DNA from: Klebsormidium nitens
Taxonomy: Eukaryota > Streptophyta > Klebsormidiophyceae > Klebsormidiales > Klebsormidiaceae
Assembly: GCA_000708835.1 (NCBI GenBank)
Contig: DF237142.1
Location: 65,810 to 129,809 of the forward strand
DNA length: 64,000 nt
Reading direction: 5' to 3'
Of this stretch, positions 36,550 through 47,364 are shown in pieces (positions within the stretch are counted from its first letter, which is position 1; the number at the start of each line of letters is the position of its first letter). The position numbers and the translations under genes were made by a program. The notes below the pieces were generated by a model that saw only the letters and a program-made list of their open reading frames with translations, was not told the DNA's origin and made no database searches.

Positions 36550-37728
36550 ATGCACGGCCGGGAAAAATTTGCTAGAACCCCTGGTTGTGGATGCTCAATG
36601 CAATGCCAGAGACGAAGCACAATGACGTGATGTACAGCCCTGTTAAACTTCAAAATCCAACTTCACAAGTTGCATAAATTTAAATCTCGAGTGGCGAGAG
36701 GGCGCCCTAGACATGTGATGCAACGAGAGGCGGGTAAACCAGGGCGGCCGCCACAAAGTCGACAATGGTTCCCTCGTGTGTGCATGTCCACTCTAAGTCT
36801 CTAGGCTAAGCGAGCTTAGCAAGCTGACAAATGCTGCGTGCTCATTGGTCACACTGACACTTGAGTCACCGGCACTTCTGCGGCAATGGTTGTTGTCACT
36901 ACGTAATCATTAATGTCGCGCGAAGTGGATTTGACACTTTACTTTTTACTCCAGTTTCTAGTTCTTCCTGGGCCAGCTTGCTCGCCATGGGCAATTGCCA
37001 CTTTTGCAACGTTGCATTGGATTTGTTGTTGATGCTGGACTTTGGAGGTGGTTTCTTTCAGTAAGTAATAGCCCAGAGGGCAAAGGAAAGATCAGCTCCG
37101 AGCTGCCGTTGTTTGCTGTGACAGCACCTGCAGGCTTCAGGTGAGCCTTGATGATGGAGATCTTGCATAACAAGATTGGGTTTTTATTATTTTGGCCGCA
37201 GGTACGCATCCAGATCTTCTTCTTTGCGTGTATTTCTGCTCGCTTGGTTCAGCTAATACTCACTGGACGTGAAGAGATGATGGGCTTGCAATCATTCTCA
37301 TCTGCTTGAAAGCAACTTATGAAGCTCAGTAGAAGAGGAGTACAAAAGGGAAAATGACAACATGGACCTGAAAGTTGGTCAGGACGCCGAAGGGGTCGAG
37401 AAACTTTCCTCAAAACCTGGTAGCACTCTGCAAAAGATCTGAGATGAGTTTCAATAGTCTCACATTAGCTGGTTGTTCTAGAACCTTCTTTCGCAAAAGA
37501 GGTTCACAACTTCTTGTTGAAACTAGTGTGATACTATGTGTGCTGGCTAATAAATCTGTGGTGGAGATTTTAAATCAGTGGGCAAGACTTACATCAGCAT
37601 TCAAGAAAGATCTTTGATCTCTACCATTTGTGGGCAACTCCTTCTGACCTCAAGGCATGCTCAAGTATGGCCTACAGTAAATCAACACGATGACAGCACT
37701 TTCTCAGGATCGTCTGCTCTTCTCTTTT

Positions 37729-38247
37729 TTAAATCCAACTTTTAAGCACCTTCAATACATGTGGCGTTATATTCAAGGGCGCAATGACAGCTCTTTGAAT
37801 CGATAAAATGACGGTTGTAAGATCAAATGGATGGAAAAAACCTGTCACATCGTTTGATTCTGGGGCACCCCCTGTGTTGCAGGACACCGTGCCAGCTTTC
37901 CTTAGGGACTGCCCCAACCTCAGCACGGACCGCACCCCTGTTGAAAGTTTTGTGGTAGACCCCGGCCGCTCGCAGCAGTCACAAAAAAAGTCACATACAA
38001 CATATAAAGGGGCAATTAAGGCGTGGGCATCATCAGTTCTCAACGGTGTGCACACAGGAGCCAGGTCCCAGCCCTTGTCCGTGCCAGCCAATATCAGTTT
38101 CTTACGGACGTCTGACACTAGCCAGTGAGGCAGAGCTGCCGCAAAGGCCCAGCCGATAGAAAGTGTCAAGCCTGAGAGGAGTGCTCGGGGAAGGGTGTGG
38201 CTGCAGGTCCACCAACGCTCTGCCAGTTTCCAAATATCACCGCACAC
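37729..38247 (-). other. Unassigned 172-codon open frame without an ATG start
   Basis: The frame is stop-free for 172 codons but begins at GTG after an in-frame TGA. It contains a hydrophobic stretch (LLSGLTLSIGWAFAAALPHWL) and a Cys-rich patch (VCDFFCDCCERP). It could be an exon of an unrecognised gene, a gene remnant, or chance. No family similarity was seen and no splice partner was found. Confidence 0.2.
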
Positions 38248-38360
38248 AGTCAGAAGCTAGGAAGAGAAACCTGCCCAGCATAGACGATCACTCACTTACG
38301 TAAACATGGGCGATCGTCAGAGAAGAAGTGACACATAGTCAGCGAGAGGGCCCCTGAGCA

Positions 38361-41300
38361 ATGAGCCTCCCCCGGGGATCCCTCTTCTCAGGCAAGGTCA
38401 AGTTCGGGGGCCTGAAAGCCATAATGGTGCGCCCCGATCCGCGCTGCGTGGCGGCCGTGGCGCTCGTGTTCGTGACAGGTGTCATGCTCCGATTGGGCCT
38501 CTCGAGCAGCCCCCGATGCACGATCACAGAGCTGTCCCTGGGGTACAATATCAACTACGCCAGGATCCAACAAGATGCGGAGCAAGTCCTGGCGTCCGCG
38601 CCTAGTTGGGTGGACGACCCAATGTGGTTCCGGGACCCTGTGCCGGAGAGCCCGATGAATGAACCAGGTAAGCTCAGGGGGCCTGCGTCCAAGACAAAGA
38701 GGGGTCGTCAGGACTTCCTCCCTCGTTAAGGTCTGTCTATTCTGACAGAGGGAGCCCAAGCAGGATATGCGGAAGGAAGCCGTGTTGCGTTGCTTGAGCT
38801 ATTGTTGCGGTTTGCCTTATCTCAGATAGGGAACAGCGCATTCCCCTCCCGCCGACAAGGGACACCGTGGTTTTTCCGTTCTCATTGTCACTTGAAGCTC
38901 GTCAATCTCGTGCCCATGCACATTACCAAGATCTCATGCTTTACTTAGAAGAGTATCATGCTCTTCGCATCCGCACTTGCGCGCAGTTTTTGGCGCCCCG
39001 TTGTAGCCTCTGAACTGCCATCATAGTCAACAGCCTCCCATTCCATAGTTTCTACGTCCAAGCTACACACACGAGAAGCTTTCCTTCCCATCTTTCTTTC
39101 CGTAGATTTGAAGCCGCCGGACGTGGCCTACTATCTGCTTTGACACTGTATCACCTTCCCGTGCCGCCCAAATTTCGAGGCCCAAATCACCTTTCTGAAA
39201 CGCATTTCTTTCCCCTTTGTTCCTTGCAGACTTCTGGCGCCCCGTCGTGGCCTATCATCTATAACAACATCTATCACCTTCTCAGGCCAATTCCACGAGT
39301 TGAGGCCCAGATCGCCTTTTCTATTCCCTTTGTTTTTGCAGACTTTTGGCGCCCCGTCGTGGCCTACTATTTGTCCCCTTGGTCCCACCTGCAGCAGAAA
39401 GTGTGCCACCACATCGACTCCTCCCCAGCCTGCTCGGCGGCCGCAATCCTCCGCGCCTCCGACACTCCGCAAAAACGGATCACGAACCCCCTGCTAGACT
39501 ATGCCTGCCAGCGACTGCACACCGAATACCAGTCCTTCCGAGCACAGGTGGGGGACGGCCCCGGGGGGAGTCGACTTTTGCGAATGTCATTCTCTTGACA
39601 GTTTCGTGTGACGTGGCAGTTTAGGGGCGGAGTAATGAGCGAAATTTGGGCCAATAATCACCAGGAATCACACCCAATGAGCAGAAGAGGTCAAGAACGG
39701 ATTGTAAATGCTGGTCTTTTCAGTCTTGTTGCGGCAATCTTAAAAGTCATCGGTCGAACGTGAAACTGGGGGTAAACAGACATCAGGAAATCACAATTGA
39801 TGAGCAGAGTTTGAGAATTTTTGCCAGATTGACATGGTCGCGGGGTCATCATTTCACAAAAAGCCGATTCTCTGATTGACGGGTGTTAGAAGGTCCTGAC
39901 TGTTCAGAACACCTATCTCTGTGAAGAAACGTCGACACGTCAGCGAGGCCGACCTCGATGCATCCTCGAAGATCTACCAGCTCCAGCACCCCAGGAATGC
40001 ATTCCCACCACCTGGATTTGCCCCGCTCCCCCCAGGTGGTAAACGGCACCCTGTTCCTGTCAGAGTGCTGGTCTCTGCCCAACTGGCAGCCCACGATCGC
40101 CAACACCAAAATGGTCATTCTCGAAGCCATCCGGCAATTCGGCCCGCACGCTTTCCCTCCGGTGGACTTCACCGGGAACCAGTGGGACAACGACCTGGTG
40201 TCAATAAAAGGGCTGAACACGTCCGCCATTGAAAATGACTCCATCGGGCTGAAGTGGGCGCCGCTTCCGATCTTTAGCCCGGTGCAGCAACCGGGGAAAA
40301 CAGTGGACGTGCCGTTCCCAGGTAAGGAGCGCGGCGCTCGATTGTGAAATCTGAAAGCGGAGTGGCTTGGACTGGTTGGTATTTTCGGTGTTCGTTCGCA
40401 TGAAGCATCGCCTTCTCTCGGTGTCAAGGGGCGGGCGGTTAATAGACACCAATTGCGGGTCGGCTGGCAAAAGATCTGTAAAATTTGTAAGCCGAGAAAG
40501 AACGGATGGGTTTTTTATTTCTTGAGAAGCGTGTGGAATCGACAAAGCGTGAAATACTTTCTTTTTCTGTTTGTTAACTGCGAAGAATAGCTTAAACCTT
40601 CTTGTGGGCTGCGGGGCTGTCTTGCCAACCCTACTGGAACTTTCGAGTATTTCCATGTATTCCTTTCGTGATCTGTAATTTTTATCGTAACCGATCACCA
40701 GGTACCCCGCTTTCGAGGTCGTCGATGCCTCCGCCGCAATTCGTTGGGACTGTCGAACACATTCCATATGGATCTTTTGGATTTCTTTCCGTTCCACCTC
40801 GTCCTCGTCTCTTCTTTTTGAGACCTTCGGTTGGCAACGAAAAAAGAATATTTTGTGAAGACTGGCGGCTGTCGGTACTTCACGCATGGCCCCGTCCCCT
40901 GACCGACATTGGACTTGCTCCCCCGAACAAACACCGTCGTAAAATCGAGTCCTTGCGCATTGCGTCGCTGTTGAAGTCGTCTCGGTTCTGGATCTGCTAC
41001 GCATCTATTACAGATCCCGATTGACCTAGTCGATCAACGGCTGTTCGCCTTTCAAAACAACGCCCCGTCAGCATCGACTGACAATGGCGCAAGTCGTGCT
41101 TGAGATTCGATCCGTTTTGGCCGCAATCACGTTGCAAATTGTCTCGATATCCACCGCAAAGGTAACTTATTGCCCTCACGTTCAGTTTATGTCGCAAGGC
41201 AAATAAGCCGGACCCCGATCGCCACTATTGCCAAGACTTCTTGTGCACGTTGGGCCCCAAGGCGAGTTTGAGAGGATTTCGAGAGTGCTTGGGAAGCCTC

Positions 41301-44296
41301 TTACACAATCTCCTTCCGAAGAAGACCCCAACTTCTGTCCGTATTCTTCGTCTACGCTGGGCCTCAGCACACGACACCACAACGGTCCGAACGAGCTCGA
41401 GAAATCGCGATCCGAATCCCTCCACAAGATAGACCGTGACGATCCGTTTCTCCCCTTTTGGCCAGACTTCTCATTCATGCTGGGCCCCAACAACGAGTTC
41501 AAGACGCCCCCCTGGGACTACCGCCGTCGGATGGTGGCGGAGATTGCGTCGCGTATCCCGTGGGAGGCGCGCAGCAGCCTCGCCATCTGGAGCGGCAGCG
41601 TCGGGAAGGAGGGGTCGCAGCGGCAGGCGAGTCTGAGTCCACGTTTCCCTTCTTCTCGTCTTATTCTCGTCTTCTTCCCTTCTTCTTCTTTATCTTCTGC
41701 AGCTTTTCTTTCATTTCTCCTGACGGTAGGCTATTCTACAGCCAATTGACAAGAAACGCTATTGGACATAAAAAGTCCAGTACCTCTTGCTTCTTCCTGG
41801 CTTCGGTTTAGAAGATTGCCTATTTGTGTCAGCCTTCTCTCGAAAGGCTTCGCTTCATTGTTTGAGCCATGCACGCCCTAGGTAACCTGTCAACTCCAGC
41901 GGCTGACCTTTACCGCCAAGCACCAGTTTCTTTGGCAGCTCGGACATTTGAATTCGAGGTTGCTTCGAAGCTGACGGGGAAGAAGGCCAGTTCTCCTTCT
42001 GTGGTCAACCAGAGGCTGCTGAAATCACAATCCGCTGTTGACGAAAATTGCGAAACGGATGATCTCTTCAAATACGGATCCGACAATTGCCCAAAATACC
42101 TCGAAAAGCACTTGTGTGCTACTGGGCCTTTGCTGACCGGAAAGCCCTTTGTTTGTTCCACTGCTTTATCAGAATTGATTCAACGTGCGGCTATACTTGT
42201 ACGGAAGAGTCTAGGATTCGTCAAGGTTGTTTTCTTGTCGAGCTGACAAGCTCGAACGCTGATAGGGGTTCTTTCGACCTGTGAGCCCCTCGCAACAAGC
42301 CATTTAGAGCTTTTCGGGACTCGCTTCGGAGTGTGCTATTCAGCAACCAGCAGATTCGAGGGCGTTTCATTTGACAACAGAGTGCGATTGGCCTGCAGGA
42401 GCTGAAAGCGGTGGCAGAGGCAAATCCCGAGCTTCTGTTTGTGAACGACTTCGACGTGTACATCAGCAGGGTTAGGGCGGTGCGCAAGTGCCACGTCACG
42501 ATGCCGGGTGAGGACACTGCACACGTCACTGTTCCGATTTCAAAATTGATTGTTGTAAGCTCGCTTGCATCCGTGACTGGACGGCTCAAAGTGCCCCAAA
42601 ACCCTGTTCAGGGGCGTGTTCGGGAAAAAGTGTGACACCGTCGAATTTCGGTCGACCGTGCCAAACCCCTACGTCTAATAGGGACACGTTTCGGAGGCAC
42701 TGCTCCGTAAGATGGGACGGGTCAACCTGTGGTACGTATGATTCTGGGCCTCATCGATGTTTTGGGTTCTGATTGTGTTCTTCCGCTTGCTGCGTTTGCA
42801 CTCCCCTTCCTGGTTGCACCTTCACCCTACGAAAGACTCTAACTACAGTTTAGAGTCAGCTTGCTGAATGTACGTCAGAAATGTGCCCTTGAAAGCCTCG
42901 GACGTCCGCTTCACGCCAAAACGGACAACCATTTTTGGCGCATAGGCCCATTTGGTCTCGGTTGCACCGTGAGTTTCTTGGTCCTCATTCAGGGACGACC
43001 GATGAGAAGAGTTGCAGACTTTTCTTGGACAAGACTAGGACAAGGCAGATCCGTCTTCAGGAGGGTGAAGACCGGCTCGTCAACCAGGCATTCTTGGCGA
43101 GGCTGTCGTTCACAGTTTCTTTGCACTTCACCTTCTTTTCCCGGGCATACGGCAAAGGACGCGCTTTCTACCAATGAGTCGGCACGTTGTTCGACACACG
43201 GTGGCGTCCTTGGGAACTCGCTGCAACGACCGGGCACCTTGCACGTATGAACACCACTTGCTACGCCGTGCTGACGTATGTCTTGCTGACGTGGCAGGGG
43301 AGCTGACGGTGGGGCGGGGCATGGGCAGCAGCACGAACGCGTGCCAGATGGACTTCCACGACCTGTGCAAGTTCAAGTACCTAGTGCACATACGGGGGGG
43401 CGTCGGGGGGATGACGTGTGAGCCACGTTATCCTACTTGCGCTCCGCCCCTTGATTTACACAAATCGCTTTATCTCGCCTTTCCGGCCATGCCACTAAAA
43501 GCAGGGCCTTCTGATGGGACCCGAAACGGTTTTGACATTCAAGGTTGAGCTTTGCGTTCAGCACGTGCCTAGCTTTGAAGCACTTTATTGAAAGTTCTGC
43601 AGGATAAACTCTTCAAGCCCCTTGTTGATTTGCGTGCTTCGGTTTGATTCACGGCTCTTTTTGGGCTGCAATGCCCGGACGAGTTTTCCCAAGAACGTCT
43701 CCTTCATTCTCATTCTTGTGCGGCAATTACCTTTGTCGGTGTTGGCTCGTTCAACCTCGGCAGTGACGTTCTGCTGACGCTTTTCAGAGCAAGCTCCCAG
43801 TTGATCTACTTTGCGCACCATCTGCACTGTTTTCATTCTCTCTTCACACCGCTCAGCTAACGTTTCCCTCCTGCGTTTTCCAGACTCGAATCGGTTGAAG
43901 GACTTGTTGCTGTGCGGCTCCGTGGTTCTATACGTAGAGTACCCGTGGCAGGAGTTCTTCGAGCCGCTCTTACAACCGTGGGTGCATTACGTCCCGGTAC
44001 CAACCGTTGGGGACCTCCCCGCGGTCATCCGGGAGCTCAAACGGAACGAACGGGAGGCGAAGCGGATCGGGCGGAATGGGGCGGAGTTTGCGCAGGGCAT
44101 GGGCTCACGCGCGGTGTCGGCGTATGTGGTGGAGCTGTTTCGGCAATACGCGGCGCTGCAAGACTTCGTGCCGGAGGGCTTGCCGGACGCGACAGCTGTG
44201 CGATGCCCGCGGGATTTGTATGAGCACTATCACCTGCCGCTCGAAGATTACCCGATGTACCCATGTATGAATGAGATGCCCCGCCTGCTCGAGTAG
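38361..44296 (+). CDS. GT90 / CAP10-domain O-glucosyltransferase (rumi/POGLUT-like), type II membrane protein
   Basis: Seven exons: 38361-38667, 39342-39547, 40036-40321, 41466-41626, 42399-42507, 43298-43417 and 43884-44296. Phases match throughout and the product is 533 residues. An N-terminal cytosolic tail is followed by one membrane anchor (about residues 30-47, CVAAVALVFVTGVMLRLGL), as expected for an ER/Golgi glycosyltransferase. CAP10 landmarks are the VNGTLFL...ILEAIRQFG strand-helix and TPPWDYRRR...LAIWSGS, the equivalent of the PPWESKNSTAVWRGR block. Also present are HDLCKFKYLVHIRG, the NRLKDLLLCGSVVLYVEYPWQEFFEPLLQPWVHYVPV acceptor/donor core and a final Cys-rich tail. No KDEL-type retrieval signal is seen. 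Intron 4 uses a GC donor (CAG|GCGAGT). The sugar and acceptor cannot be deduced; animal relatives move glucose or xylose onto EGF repeats, while plant substrates are largely undefined. Confidence 0.92.
38988..39341 (+). repeat. Three decayed copies of the GT90 exon 2 start with acceptor sites, tandem in intron 1
   Basis: The true exon starts at 39342 (GCAG|ACTTTTGGCGCCCCGT). Similar acceptor-plus-exon starts occur at 38988 (GCAG|TTTTTGGCGCCCCGT), about 39106 (GTAG|ATTTGAAGCCGCCGG...GTGGCCTACTAT) and 39230 (GCAG|ACTTCTGGCGCCCCGT). The spacing is about 118, 124 and 112 bases. The upstream pyrimidine tracts and 'GAGGCCCA' words are also copied. Read in the exon 1 phase, each decoy hits a stop within 6-13 codons. 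Confidence 0.9.
41236..41465 (+). repeat. Two decayed copies of the GT90 exon 4 start in intron 3
   Basis: The true exon begins at 41466 (CCAG|ACTTCTCATTCATGCTGGG). A copy at 41236 reads CAAG|ACTTCTTGTGCACGTTGGG and continues CCCCAAGGCGAGTTTGAG, against the real CCCCAACAACGAGTTCAAG. Another at about 41331-41365 keeps ACTTCTG and CTACGCTGGGCCTCAGCAC. Spacing is roughly 95-135 bases. Both have lost the exon frame. Confidence 0.72.
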
Positions 44297-45429
44297 GGCG
44301 CTTTCACGCCGGAGGCGATGCAGCAGAGCCAACTGCAATGGTTCCGCAGCAACCAGCATGTGCGCTTAAGCGAAGGTTGGGTGTTATAAGCCGTTCTCCG
44401 GCTTTGTAAGCTTTGACTTTGCCTCCGGAAGTGGAGCCGGGTGGTCGAAATCGACCACCCAGCCAGAGCTAAGCAAACAAAATTAACACCCATGCAATGG
44501 ATCAGATAGTTCCGGCTGCCTTCATTTGACTAGCTATAGCCGAGAGCCCAAATTATGGAAACCATGTAGGCACCTATTGTTAAGTACTGAATACTTCATG
44601 CTTGTCTAGTGTGCGAGTTCCTAATACAAGCGCACATGCAATGATCAGCTCCTCGACAATCATGCGCCTTTGGCACTTTATATGGGGAGATTGCATATCT
44701 GATTACCTGCTGTGCATCAGGGCAGATTAATGCAGGCCCTGTGTCTGTGTTGCACATAGGGTACTTCTTGCATGAGCCATATCTATCATGCGTCGGGGTA
44801 CGTACGCCCTTCATGAATTAAATATACATGTGAATGTGTACCTATATTCGTAGAGAGCTCTGTCATGCACTTCATTGTCCAATTCTGACTCAGTGGGATC
44901 CTCAGTTATCGAAGTGCTTTGAATGACAGGTTCTGTTCTCGCGGCTATTCAAAGCAAGAAACATAGAATACTCCGTTTATGCACAGCACCCAGTGCTGTG
45001 GCCCATTCCGATGTTAACAGCACAAAATACAGGCATGCAAAAGCCTCAAAAGGTGAATTTATCCTTGATTCGCATTGCAAGCGCAGATGGTGTTGAATCA
45101 AGATGGCAGCCGACATGCGTCAATGAGTTCTTGAAGGGAATATGAAAAACGTTGACACCAGGCTCTCAAGATCTCGAGAACCATTGCTGCTTACGTTGAA
45201 TTCTATGTACACAAACATCCGTATCTGAAGCCCGACCAATAGCACAAGGCCGCAATCATCCCGACAGGGAGGATGAGGCCCCAGCTCGCCCGAAAAACTC
45301 AATGTGATGTCACCGCTACTTGCTGGTCTGCATTCGAGGGTGGCTGACTTGCCTGTATCAATGTAGGCTTGCTGTTCTGTTCTGTTATTGCTCATTACGC
45401 TCTTGTAGCACAGATCACAGACGTGCTGC
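44297..45429. other. Intergenic between convergent GT90 and psaD genes
   Basis: A 1.13-kb, comparatively AT-rich stretch holding the two 3' ends. Apart from the hairpin at 44439-44460, only short unsupported frames were seen. Confidence 0.5.
44439..44460. repeat. 10-bp-arm inverted repeat, hairpin in the presumed 3' UTR of the GT90 gene
   Basis: GGGTGGTCGA-AA-TCGACCACCC, perfect arms, about 140 bases after the stop codon. In RNA it would give a 9-bp GC-rich stem closed by an AAAU tetraloop. Confidence 0.85.
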
Positions 45430-47364
45430 CTATGCTGAGCCCATCATATCAGCAGGCTCGCCATATGGTGTCTTGCCTGTGAACTTGAGATCGGCAGGGT
45501 TTGCGTTTGACCCAATGTTCCTCATGTTCATGTTCTCGCCCTTCCTGCCAGCGTTGACCTTCTCAGGGTACACTCCGTCCTTAGGGTGCAAGTATTGGAC
45601 CTCACCGCTGCAGAAAAATGATCAACTAGTCTTTTATTTTAAACAACTCTAACAAGCAACACTAAGAAATCTTCTCACCCTCAAGCAAGACAAGCGCAAA
45701 ACTGATGCTGTGGAGACAAAACTGCAGCTGCGGTAAGGGTTGCGCGAGAAACAGAGAAACACTGAACAATTGTACTGCCACCTTGCACGTTCTCGAAAAA
45801 CAACCAGATGCCACTACATCTCACAATAAAGAGCTTCAACCGGCCCTAGGGAACCGCTGAATGACGAAGAACAAGGCACCAAGAAGTGACATACCTGGGG
45901 AACACCCTGTAGAATTGGTAGTTGATCTTGAACTTGTTCCTAAGCTGCGTTCCTAGAGCCAGGCACTGCTCCTTCCTGGCAAGTTTCAAAAGGTTGGGTC
46001 CCTTGCGAGCGATGGCAGCGCCCCCGGTTGGCAACTCAAAGATCTGCTCCTTGGGTGACTCGAAAGTGATGACATAGAACTCCTCAACCTGAGCCTTTCT
46101 AAGCAGACCGCCGGTGGACCCGCCTGCATTCAGAAACAAGGCCGCCATGAGTATGCGCAAGCGCAACCTGAAAGTGAAAGTGTTTGCTAGGATGTAGAAT
46201 TCCCTTCCCATTACTTGCCTTCCCTTCCCTTACAAGAATTTGGAAACCCTGGTGGCGATTGCCCAATACAAGCTGCATATGCTATTGCATTCTGTGCTGC
46301 CCTTGGCATACTATTTGCAATCGTTCTTATCCTATCATGGCACCCTAGCTAGAATGGGGTGCCTGGTCTGAATACGGGCAGCAACTTCCAATAGATAATC
46401 AGGAGAAAAGTGACATTGGCAAACACTGTTACTGGAAAGCTTGCTGCAAACAGAGTAGTCTTGAGGTTGAGGTGAATGCAGCTGTTCATGCTACAGCGCA
46501 GCCGGAATTTGCACAGGACTGCTTGTTAACCACCCTTGGTCAAGACCATTGCCGGGTCTTCTCAAATATACAATACCTTCTTAATTTGTGCCATTCAGAT
46601 GCCAGATGCAACATTGTCACCATCCTTTTGTCGTGCAACGCTCTCTTTCAGACCACCAGAAACACACCCGTCATAACGAACCAAATCCCGCAAGCTAATC
46701 AGGAGGTATGCACTTGGCAGAATCCAACCCCTGAAAGCTGACACCTCACCGAGATGCTTGAGACAAACTAGGAAGAGCGATTATCAGCTAACATTCTAGC
46801 ACAGTCCTTTTTGAGCTTTTATCCATATTGATCACAGCCAATGCATTTGCAGGTCAGCAGGACGATTGCATACAGCGTGACCTGATCTTGGTTTATTGCC
46901 AACTAAAGCTAAAGGCAGTGGCCGGTGTCTCTCATTCTCCCTGAAAACCTGTCTCCGAGGCTCAGACTTGCCGTAATTCTGCATTGCTTATGAGGACTAA
47001 GTATCCAGAACCAAGCTAGGACCTTACAACTCTGCTCATCAATCTGCGAACCAAAGGAGACAGTTTGTCCTTGAAATCTGCACTCACCGAAGATGGGAGA
47101 AGGGATAGATGAGTCCAAGGTGGGGGGGGTGAAAGGCTTCTTCTCAGCCTTTCCCTCTGGCGGCTTAACAGCGGTGCTCTTCTCCTCCATTACTGTCCTG
47201 TGCCCAGACTGCACCGCAGCCAGCCTCTGGCCCCTGAAAGCGCTGCCCCTCATTGGGATGCCAGACACAAAGCTCCTGACCTGCACAGTCTGGCTGGCCG
47301 CTGCCGACCCAGCCACCGAGGTGGCGGCCACACTGGTCGAAGCACGGGCAAGAGAGGAAGCCAT
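45430..47364 (-). CDS. psaD: Photosystem I reaction centre subunit II (PsaD), chloroplast precursor
   Basis: Three exons (47364-47088, 46123-45895, 45607-45430) give 227 residues in one frame. PsaD is the stromal subunit of photosystem I that docks ferredoxin and helps hold PsaC and PsaE. The Ala/Ser/Thr/Val-rich N-terminus ([19 protein letters not shown]...) is a stromal transit peptide, probably ending before the Lys/Glu/Pro-rich stretch ([17 protein letters not shown]) that begins the mature N-terminus. The core is nearly identical to the family: [98 protein letters not shown]. The C-terminus ([15 protein letters not shown]) is slightly different from the usual GKQPYDL-type end. Intron 1 is the largest (964 bp). 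It is divergent from the next gene, sharing an 811-bp spacer. Confidence 0.98.

Larger units (their letters stand above)
35665..38360. other. Intergenic, between divergent EF-P and GT90 genes, repeat-rich
   Basis: This 2.7-kb stretch should hold both promoters. Its EF-P side contains GC-rich hairpin modules, a CCCGG microsatellite and a MITE-like element (separate entries). The GT90 side contains one unassigned open frame. No TATA box stands out. Confidence 0.5.

Noticed and set aside
40201-41004. Minus-strand 267-codon open frame opposite GT90 exon 3 and intron 3
   Set aside because: Non-ATG start, no recognisable domain, and lies antisense to a confidently spliced exon; most likely chance.
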